Shown: in pieces, positions 1-5,253 of the stretch | How positions within the stretch are numbered: position 1 is the first letter of the stretch | Layout: each line of letters starts with the position of its first letter | NCBI RefSeq assembly: GCF_004138495.1 | Contig: NZ_ML142860.1 | Location: 14,659-19,911 of the forward strand | Direction of reading: 5' to 3' | Length of the DNA stretch: 5,253 nucleotides | From: Phytoactinopolyspora endophytica | GTDB lineage: Bacteria > Actinomycetota > Actinomycetes > Jiangellales > Jiangellaceae | Position numbers and translations under genes: made by a program | The notes under the pieces: generated by a model | The model's input: the letters and a program-made list of their open reading frames with translations, nothing else | Database searches by the model: none | Told to the model about the DNA's origin: nothing

Positions 1-1
1 A

Positions 2-1036
2 CGAGCCGGAAGCGTGGGCGCCGCGGCGGGCACGGCGCGGGACACACCGCAGCCTCACGAGGTGACCGTCATCGACCCACGGGAGGCCGTCTTCACCCCG
101 GTGGAGATCTACACACGCCCCCGCCCACGGCAAGACCTCGCCGCGTTGATGCAGCTGCGCAAGCTGCTGGTGGGAGCCGACGTAGTGCACGCACATGGCT
201 TCCGGGCCGCCGCCTTGACCGGCCTTGCACTGGGCCGTCGCCGGGAGGGTCGAACGCCTCTCGTGGCCACGTGGCATAACGCCGTCCTCGGGAGCACGTC
301 GCGTCGATTGTTGTTGACCGGACTGGAACGCCTCGCGGCCCGGCGAGCGGACGTGACACTGGGTGCGTCATCCGACCTGGTCGGGCGTGCTCATGCGCTC
401 GGTGCGCAGGATGCGCGGTTGGCCCCGGTCGCGGCACCGGCCATGCCACCGCCCGAGAAGGGCCGAGAGCAGATGCGCGCCGAACTGGGCGTCGGTGACC
501 GGCCCGTCGTGCTGGCGATCGGCCGTCTGGCGCCGCAGAAGGACTATGACACGTTGCTCGCCGCAGTCGCTCGCTGGGGACGGCGGGCGCCGCAACCGGT
601 GGTGCTTGTGGCGGGCGACGGTCCTGAGCTGGATCGGCTTCGGCGAGACGCCGACAATGCCCGGATCGAGGTGCGCTTCCTCGGACGTCGTGAAGACGTC
701 GCCGACTTGCTGGCCGCCGCGGACGTCTATGTCATCACATCGCAATGGGAGGCGCGCGCGCTGGTCGTTCAGGAGGCCATGCGTGCCGGCGTCCCGGTGG
801 TCGCCAGCGCCGTGGGCGGGCTCCCAGAGCTGGTGGACGACGATGGGATCCTCGTGCCGGCGGGGAACGCCGCCGCGGTCTCTGATGCCGTGGTCGCTCT
901 TCTCGATGATGCCGAGCTGCGGGCCGAACTGGGCGAGCGTGGGCGGCGACGAGCGGAGCACTGGCCGGACGAGGATGCGACCGCCGAGCAGCTGGCGGGG
1001 ATCTACGCGGATCTGGCCGGCGTCAAAGCGCGGTAG
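2..1036 (+). CDS. GT4-family glycosyltransferase, 5' partial
   Basis: Probable retaining glycosyltransferase of the GT-B fold (GT4 family), which moves a sugar from a nucleotide-sugar donor to an unknown acceptor in the cytoplasm. The frame is open to the left edge. The GTG at 14 is probably internal, because family members carry an extra N-terminal beta strand and glycine-rich loop before the point where this one begins. Visible motifs: DVVHAHGFRAA, typical of the N-terminal domain; VLAIGRLAPQKDYDTLLAA, opening the C-terminal donor domain; VLVAGDGPELDRLR; FLGRREDVADLLAAADV; and WEARALVVQEAM, which carries the GT4 EX7E pair (Glu codons at 749 and 773), followed by GVPVVASAVGGLPELV. This looks like the actinobacterial glycosyltransferase that I recall lying upstream of pyrG in Streptomyces. 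Donor and acceptor cannot be told from sequence. It ends at TAG 1034-1036, 172 nt before the next gene, so an operon is not obvious. Confidence 0.92.
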   Translation, partial: RAGSVGAAAGTARDTPQPHEVTVIDPREAVFTPVEIYTRPRPRQDLAALMQLRKLLVGADVVHAHGFRAAALTGLALGRRREGRTPLVATWHNAVLGSTSRRLLLTGLERLAARRADVTLGASSDLVGRAHALGAQDARLAPVAAPAMPPPEKGREQMRAELGVGDRPVVLAIGRLAPQKDYDTLLAAVARWGRRAPQPVVLVAGDGPELDRLRRDADNARIEVRFLGRREDVADLLAAADVYVITSQWEARALVVQEAMRAGVPVVASAVGGLPELVDDDGILVPAGNAAAVSDAVVALLDDAELRAELGERGRRRAEHWPDEDATAEQLAGIYADLAGVKAR

Positions 1037-1196
1037 CGCCGCCACAACCGACAGCGATTCCGGTCAAGGAAGGCTTCATCTGCTTCGTTCTTCACCATCT
1101 GCCATCTGTTCGGCCCGTTTGCCTGCACCGACACCTGAGATCGATGGAATAAGCGCTGGACAGAGATAAGACATGGCTATCTTGATCAAATCTGAG

Positions 1197-1202
1197 TAGT
1201 CT
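1197..1202 (+). promoter_or_regulatory. candidate -10 element (TAGTCT) for the small HTH gene
   Basis: TAGTCT fits the actinobacterial TANNNT -10 pattern and ends 6 nt before the ATG at 1209, so transcription could begin at or next to the start codon. No good -35 is visible 17-18 nt upstream (TGGCTA at 1174-1179 is weak). An 8-bp palindrome, TTGATCAA (1182-1189), lies just upstream and could be an operator. This is inference from spacing only. Confidence 0.35.
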
Positions 1203-1208
1203 GTGCTC

Positions 1209-1445
1209 ATGTATGAAAAACTGCTCACCCTCGAAGAGGTTCGTGAGGTATTGAACACTTCCTCGGCGCAGGTCTACGCACTCGTCCGCAGTGGGGCGCT
1301 ACCGGCCATGAAAATGGGTGGTCGTGGTCAGTGGCGGGTGGAGAAGAGCCGGCTCGACGAATACATCGAACGTGCGCACACAGAAACCGCAACGTGGGTC
1401 AAGAAGAACCCGATGGCTCGGGCTGACACTGAGGTGGACGCGTAG
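1209..1445 (+). CDS. small excisionase/AlpA-type helix-turn-helix DNA-binding protein
   Basis: A 78-residue protein with one HTH_17 (MerR/excisionase-like winged helix) domain over about residues 4-55. LLTLEEVREVLNTSSAQVYA forms the helix-turn-helix, LVRSGALPAMKMGG the turn and wing entry, and GRGQWRVEKSRLDEYIER the wing and closing helix. The tail of about 20 residues is polar. Known relatives include phage excisionases, AlpA and BldC; the GGRGQWRVE signature recalls a small HTH family common in actinobacteria, so it may be a core regulator rather than phage-derived. I chose ATG 1209 because a -10-like hexamer lies 6 nt upstream and there is no Shine-Dalgarno. GTG 1203 would add two residues. 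No integrase lies next to it, which weakens an excisionase role. It is flanked by the glycosyltransferase and a long non-coding stretch, and its target is unknown. Confidence 0.87.
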   Translation: MYEKLLTLEEVREVLNTSSAQVYALVRSGALPAMKMGGRGQWRVEKSRLDEYIERAHTETATWVKKNPMARADTEVDA

Positions 1446-1468
1446 CCGCTGTCGCGGCCTGCCAGCGG
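1446..1468 (+). terminator. weak hairpin directly after the small HTH gene
   Basis: CCGCTG (1446-1451) and CAGCGG (1463-1468) form a 6-bp stem with an 11-nt loop starting at the base after the TAG stop. There is no following T-run, so this would be an actinobacterial 'I-shaped' terminator at best. The larger symmetrical element that starts 5 nt later may do the job instead. Confidence 0.28.
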
Positions 1469-1472
1469 GCCC

Positions 1473-1554
1473 GTGGTGATCTTGGCGATCCGCAGTCTGA
1501 GGATGAGCCGATGGTTCGGCCGATTCTCAGGCATACGTATCCCAAGATCACCAC
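1473..1554. repeat. 82-bp nested symmetrical inverted-repeat element
   Basis: GTGGTGATCTTGG (1473-1485) is the exact reverse complement of CCAAGATCACCAC (1542-1554). On the same axis lie a second stem, 1497-1504 with 1523-1530 (CTGAG/CTCAG plus three more pairs, one of them G-T), and a third, GCCGA 1507-1511 with TCGGC 1516-1520, closing on a 4-nt loop. The internal loop between stems one and two is a symmetrical 11 by 11 nt. All three stems share one centre (about 1513.5), so the whole 82 bp can extrude as a cruciform or fold as one long RNA hairpin. No target-site duplication was seen next to the ends, and no T-run follows on either strand. It could be a bidirectional terminator, a MITE-like remnant or a structured RNA. 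The symmetry is certain; the role is not. Confidence 0.8.
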
Positions 1555-1649
1555 TGCGGCTTGCCCATCCCCAGTGCAATGCAAAGAACGGTAGACCCTT
1601 CCGGGGGAATCATCAACGTGGAAACTGATCGAATCGTCCGGCAGTCACC

Positions 1650-1672
1650 CGGCAGTTGAGCTTCGACTGCCG
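1650..1672. repeat. 10-bp stem, 3-nt loop hairpin
   Basis: CGGCAGTTGA (1650-1659) pairs with TCGACTGCCG (1663-1672) around loop GCT, with one G-T pair. CCGGCAGT occurs twice (1638-1645 and 1649-1656), so the right arm can pair with either copy, though the second gives the longer stem. It lies 145 nt past the GntR-type stop with no T-run on either strand, so a terminator role is possible but unproven. Confidence 0.45.
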
Positions 1673-1816
1673 CCGTCGCACGTAGCTGCGCCCAGACGCC
1701 AGTTGTCGATGGACTCGGTCGACACTTCCTGGTACGGACAAGTCGGCTGCGGAAGAGGGGATGTCGGGGCGCATTTGTCTGTTTGGCTGATTCTGTAGCA
1801 GATTGCGGTAGATGCC

Positions 1817-2089
1817 CTAAGTGCGGTTGCGGTGCTGCTGCTCGAGAGGTGCGATGAAGTTCCCCTTGGCCGGCAGCGTGACCACGAGTTTACGTTCGCG
1901 GAGCTCGTCGGTGGCACGCCGGACCGTACCGATGGAGACGTCGTACTGCTCCGCAAAGTCACGTTCGCCGGGCAGACGTGAGTTCGGTTTGAGGTGCTGG
2001 GCCTCGATCAGCTCTGCAAGGAAATCCGCAAGCTTCAAGTACAGGTAGCCAGGGCCGCCGGCGTTGGGGTCGAACTCCGGAACACTCAT
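1817..2089 (-). CDS. minimal GntR-type winged-helix regulator
   Basis: A 90-residue cytoplasmic DNA-binding protein made almost only of a GntR winged helix-turn-helix. GYLYLKLADFLAELIEAQ is helix 1, LKPNSRLPGERDFAEQYDVS the family's diagnostic turn and helix 2, IGTVRRATDELRER the recognition helix, and KLVVTLPAKGNFIAPL the wing. Full-length GntR regulators (FadR, HutC, MocR types) add a C-terminal effector or oligomerisation domain of 150 residues or more. None is present and the frame stops cleanly at TAG, so this is a natural short form, common in actinomycetes, rather than an obvious truncation. I chose ATG 2089 because the domain starts right after it and TAAGTT lies 7 nt upstream. The frame stays open back to 2266, but those extra residues are low-complexity and carry no motif. 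It is divergent from pyrG with 219 nt between the starts. It may regulate itself; control of pyrG is conceivable but there is no direct evidence. Confidence 0.87.
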   Translation of the reverse strand: MSVPEFDPNAGGPGYLYLKLADFLAELIEAQHLKPNSRLPGERDFAEQYDVSIGTVRRATDELRERKLVVTLPAKGNFIAPLEQQHRNRT

Positions 2090-2096
2090 GGCATGC

Positions 2097-2102
2097 AACT
2101 TA
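2097..2102 (-). promoter_or_regulatory. candidate -10 element (TAAGTT) for the GntR-type gene
   Basis: On the minus strand TAAGTT matches TANNNT and is separated by 7 nt from the ATG at 2089, which suggests a leaderless transcript. No convincing -35 hexamer was found 17-18 nt further upstream, and no Shine-Dalgarno precedes the ATG. Confidence 0.33.
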
Positions 2103-2236
2103 GAGGTCGGCATGGCCGGGATCTGCGTTCCAGGACGGCGGTGTACGCCGAGCCGCGGCGGAACGCTGTGTTCTGTGGTCGTGGTGTTCGGGTCAGCCCT
2201 TGGGTGTCCTCCATTCGGAGTGTGAGCGTGGGATGA

Positions 2237-3976
<1,740 letters not shown>

Positions 3977-4014
3977 GCGGGGCGGCCGCGTCCGAACAGG
4001 CCGGGGTTGCGTCC

Positions 4015-4119
4015 GGTGGGAGGGAGAGAGTCCCCTCCTCGCCCGCGGCGAGATCGTCGCGGGGCTCCTCACACGCCGATGCCCGAGCCTTCCCTGGAGG
4101 GGACTCTCTCCCTCCCACC
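4015..4119. repeat. REPIN/BIME-like inverted pair of palindromic units
   Basis: The arm at 4015-4038 is the exact reverse complement of 4096-4119 (24 bp, no mismatch), with 57 bp between. Each arm is also a palindrome by itself: GGAGGG (4019-4024) with CCCTCC (4033-4038), and GGAGGG (4096-4101) with CCCTCC (4110-4115), both around 8-nt loops. The DNA or RNA can therefore form either one long stem or two small hairpins. The spacer has further symmetry: CCCGCG (4042-4047) with CGCGGG (4058-4063), and GGCTC (4063-4067) with GAGCC (4085-4089). Two REP-like hairpins in inverted orientation within about 100 bp, between genes, is the architecture called REPIN or BIME in other bacteria. The element fills the gap between the convergent pyrG and TetR genes and may also act as a bidirectional terminator, though no T-run follows either way. 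Membership of a repeat family is inferred, since only one copy is in view. Confidence 0.8.
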
Positions 4120-4137
4120 TCGCCTTGAGCGTTCGGC

Positions 4138-4668
4138 TTACGGACGGGCCTGGTGGGCGAGGCGTTCGGCGATCGCGGCATGAGTTTCGGCGTTGGGGAG
4201 CGGCAGGTCCGCCAGGGCGCGCAGATAGAGGCCGTCGCCGGCGAGTAGCACGATCTGAGCCATGACGGGGTCGGGGATCTTGCGGTGCAGGATCTCCGAC
4301 CAACGCTTGAAGAAACCCGCGACGAGCTGGCGGGCTTCGGCGGTCGCCACGTCGTTGGTGCGTAGGGATGCCACCAGGGACCACATCAGTGCGGCGTCCG
4401 AGCTGCCGGGTACCGAGGCGCGCAGGTAGAACTGGACGATGTCCTCGGCCTGCTCGGCCTCGGCGAACTCTGCCTCCGCGGTCTCGCACATCCGTTCCAC
4501 GAAGGCGTCGAGCAAGGTCTCCTTGTTCGGGAAGTGGTAGAGCAGCCCGCCTTTCGAGACGCCGGCGGCCTCGGCCACCGACTCGAGAGTCACCGCGTAC
4601 AGGCCTTCTTTCGTGAGGATCTCCTGCAGAGCATCCAGGATCCGGTCACGGGAGGATGGTCGCGCCAT
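4138..4668 (-). CDS. TetR/AcrR-family transcriptional repressor
   Basis: A 176-residue one-component regulator. The N-terminal TetR DNA-binding domain spans about residues 6-56: SRDRILDALQEILTKEGLYA is helix 1, and TLESVAEAAGVSKGGLLYHF followed by PNKETLLDAF is the helix-turn-helix and the conserved YHF(x)NKE(x)L signature. The remaining 120 or so residues are helical, with a hydrophobic C-terminal stretch (PVMAQIVLLAGDGLYLRALADL) that should form the dimer interface and ligand pocket. The length is slightly under the usual 190-210. ATG 4668 sits 7 nt after TATACT. The gene is divergent from the MFS exporter, and an 18-bp palindrome overlaps its own -10, which fits repression of itself and of the exporter, relieved by an exporter substrate. 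That model is inferred from layout; the ligand is unknown. Confidence 0.95.
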   Translation of the reverse strand: MARPSSRDRILDALQEILTKEGLYAVTLESVAEAAGVSKGGLLYHFPNKETLLDAFVERMCETAEAEFAEAEQAEDIVQFYLRASVPGSSDAALMWSLVASLRTNDVATAEARQLVAGFFKRWSEILHRKIPDPVMAQIVLLAGDGLYLRALADLPLPNAETHAAIAERLAHQARP

Positions 4669-4675
4669 GCGTGTT

Positions 4676-4681
4676 AGTATA
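4676..4681 (-). promoter_or_regulatory. -10 element (TATACT) of the TetR gene
   Basis: TATACT on the minus strand matches TATAAT at 5 of 6 positions and is 7 nt upstream of the ATG at 4668, so the message is probably leaderless. It overlaps the end of the palindromic operator at 4679-4696, a placement that would let the bound repressor block its own promoter. No clear -35 was seen. Confidence 0.5.
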
Positions 4682-4696
4682 CCGTCCGGACGGTAT
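4679..4696. promoter_or_regulatory. TetR operator, perfect 18-bp palindrome
   Basis: ATACCGTCCGGACGGTAT is a perfect palindrome centred between 4687 and 4688, in the intergenic region of a TetR gene and a divergent exporter. Its length and form are usual for TetR-dimer sites. It starts 10 nt upstream of the TetR ATG and covers part of that gene's -10. Binding is inferred from position and symmetry. Confidence 0.75.
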
Positions 4697-4702
4697 TACT
4701 AC

Positions 4703-4716
4703 GCCGTCTGGACGGT
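4703..4716. promoter_or_regulatory. second, imperfect TetR operator copy
   Basis: GCCGTCTGGACGGT repeats the core of the palindrome at 4679-4696 with two changes that weaken its symmetry. The two centres are 22 bp apart, about two helical turns, so two dimers would sit on the same DNA face. It is nearer the exporter and probably the weaker site. Confidence 0.55.
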
Positions 4717-4880
4717 GAAGTAATCGGCCGCGCAATCACACTGGGCCGACGTCTTGCAGGACCGCGACGATTTCGCGCACAGCCCGCCTCGGCGAGTGGA
4801 GCCGGGTCGGGATGCGCGTGTGGTGGTGTGGCGAGGACGGTCGACGGGTGAGCGCGAAGCCTCGGGTGAGTGGAGTTACG
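4717..4880 (+). other. leader/spacer upstream of the MFS gene
   Basis: No convincing -35/-10 pair for the exporter could be placed. The exporter frame is open from the TGA at 4716-4718 onward, so several starts are possible upstream: ATG 4812, GTG 4818, GTG 4848 (GAGGA 10 nt upstream) and GTG 4866. A 5-bp hairpin, CGCGA/TCGCG (4763-4777), is too small to interpret. Confidence 0.35.
4872..4875 (+). promoter_or_regulatory. ribosome binding site GGAG for the MFS gene
   Basis: GGAG lies 5 nt upstream of GTG 4881 and is the best-placed Shine-Dalgarno among the candidate starts. It decides the start chosen for the exporter. It is the only gene start in the window with a normally spaced ribosome binding site. 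Confidence 0.5.
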
Positions 4881-5253
4881 GTGTCGGTCGGGCATGTCGA
4901 GGAGGCTGCTCCGCGAGCGGGGCGGCGTGAATGGGGTGCGCTCAGCGTCCTCCTGCTCCCGGTCTTGTTGATCTCCGTTGACGCCACCGTGCTGAGTTTC
5001 GCGGTCCCGCACCTCAGCGAGGGCCTGGCTCCGAGTGGTAACCAGTTGCTGTGGATCGTCGACGTCTACTCGTTCATGCTCGGTGGCCTGCTGGTGACGA
5101 TGGGCACGCTGGGGGACCGGATCGGCCGGCGGCGCTTGCTGATGTTCGGCGCGCTTGGGTTCGGTGTCGCCTCGGCGCTGGCCGCGTACTCGACCTCGCC
5201 GGAGATGCTGATCATTGCGCGAGCGTTGCTGGGTGTGGCCGGCGCCACGTTGA
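4881..5253 (+). CDS. MFS multidrug exporter, DHA2 (14-TM) family, 3' partial
   Basis: N-terminal 124 residues of a proton-driven drug efflux pump of the inner membrane, of the QacA/LfrA/SmvA type; a full protein would be about 450-530 residues. After a short charged N-terminus (about 1-18), TM1 is ALSVLLLPVLLISVDATVLS (20-39), with the acidic residue Asp34 of DHA2 motif D1. TM2 (about 55-77) begins NQLLWIVDVYSFMLGGLLVT and carries Asp61. The loop GTLGDRIGRRRLL (75-87) is MFS motif A. TM3 covers about 86-103 and TM4 about 107-124. Asp34 and Asp61 fall at the same numbers as two functional acidic residues known in QacA. The start is uncertain: GTG 4881 has a good ribosome binding site, while GTG 4866, GTG 4848 and ATG 4812 are in frame. 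The last codon is cut after its first base; the 'tga' at the very end is out of frame. It is divergent from the TetR gene and probably repressed by it. Substrates are unknown. Confidence 0.94.
   Translation, partial: MSVGHVEEAAPRAGRREWGALSVLLLPVLLISVDATVLSFAVPHLSEGLAPSGNQLLWIVDVYSFMLGGLLVTMGTLGDRIGRRRLLMFGALGFGVASALAAYSTSPEMLIIARALLGVAGATL

Larger units (their letters stand above)
1446..1816. other. 371-bp gene-free, hairpin-rich intergenic region
   Basis: No open frame here has a recognisable domain, a plausible start or convincing coding character. The small HTH gene (+) and the GntR-type gene (-) converge on it. It contains a weak hairpin at 1446-1468, the 82-bp nested inverted-repeat element at 1473-1554, and a tight stem-loop at 1650-1672 that is preceded by a direct repeat of one arm. 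Nothing was recognised in 1673-1816. Confidence 0.7.

Noticed and set aside
14..16. GTG 14 as the true start of the glycosyltransferase
   Set aside because: The frame is open to the window edge and family members have more N-terminal sequence, so the gene is treated as cut by the window.
1473..1554. Integron attC site
   Set aside because: The ends lack the RYYYAAC / GTTRRRY core boxes and no cassette gene or integrase is present.
1328..1584. Minus-strand open frames of 61 and 83 codons across the 82-bp element
   Set aside because: They overlap the 3' end of the small HTH gene, read through the inverted repeats, and show no domain or ribosome binding site.
4138..4668. Other open frames overlapping the TetR gene on both strands
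   Set aside because: They are Arg/Pro-rich products of GC-biased sequence; the TetR frame has a clear HTH signature.
5251..5253. Apparent 'tga' stop at the end of the window
   Set aside because: It is out of frame with the exporter, whose frame reads TTG at 5250-5252 followed by a codon beginning with A.

Overview
The window reads as chromosomal DNA of a high-GC Gram-positive bacterium (Actinomycetota). Third codon positions are strongly G/C-biased, GTG starts are common, and the CTP synthase and glycosyltransferase resemble those of Streptomyces and Streptosporangiales-type actinomycetes. The order level is a guess from protein flavour only. No rRNA, tRNA, CRISPR array, complete insertion sequence or replication origin was seen.

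Layout: (1) Positions 2-1036 (+) hold the 3' part of a GT-B fold, family 4 glycosyltransferase that runs in from the left edge. (2) Positions 1209-1445 (+) encode a 78-residue excisionase/AlpA-type helix-turn-helix protein. (3) Positions 1446-1816 are a gene-free, hairpin-rich stretch with an 82-bp nested symmetrical element bounded by perfect 13-bp inverted repeats. (4) Positions 1817-2089 (-) encode a minimal GntR-type winged-helix protein of 90 residues with no effector domain. (5) Positions 2309-3976 (+) hold pyrG, a complete CTP synthase. (6) Positions 3977-4137, between convergent genes, carry a 105-bp element whose 24-bp arms are perfect inverted copies and can each also fold alone (REPIN/BIME-like). 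(7) Positions 4138-4668 (-) encode a TetR-family repressor. It is divergent from (8), a DHA2-family MFS drug exporter from about 4881 that leaves the window at 5253.

How the genes relate: pyrG is the housekeeping anchor, making CTP from UTP. The TetR gene and the MFS gene form a classic divergent repressor/efflux pair. An 18-bp perfect palindrome and a second imperfect copy, centred 22 bp apart, sit between them and overlap the TetR promoter. The two small DNA-binding proteins upstream of pyrG have no visible partner genes. Four of the five starts inside the window (HTH, GntR, pyrG, TetR) have a TANNNT -10-like hexamer only 6-8 nt upstream and no well-placed Shine-Dalgarno, so all four may be leaderless. 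The MFS gene instead has a GGAG motif 5 nt before a GTG.

Nothing here is clearly a new enzymatic system. The most unusual material is non-coding: the two structured elements at 1473-1554 and 4015-4119. They mark the places where this locus seems to depart from the usual actinobacterial pyrG neighbourhood.
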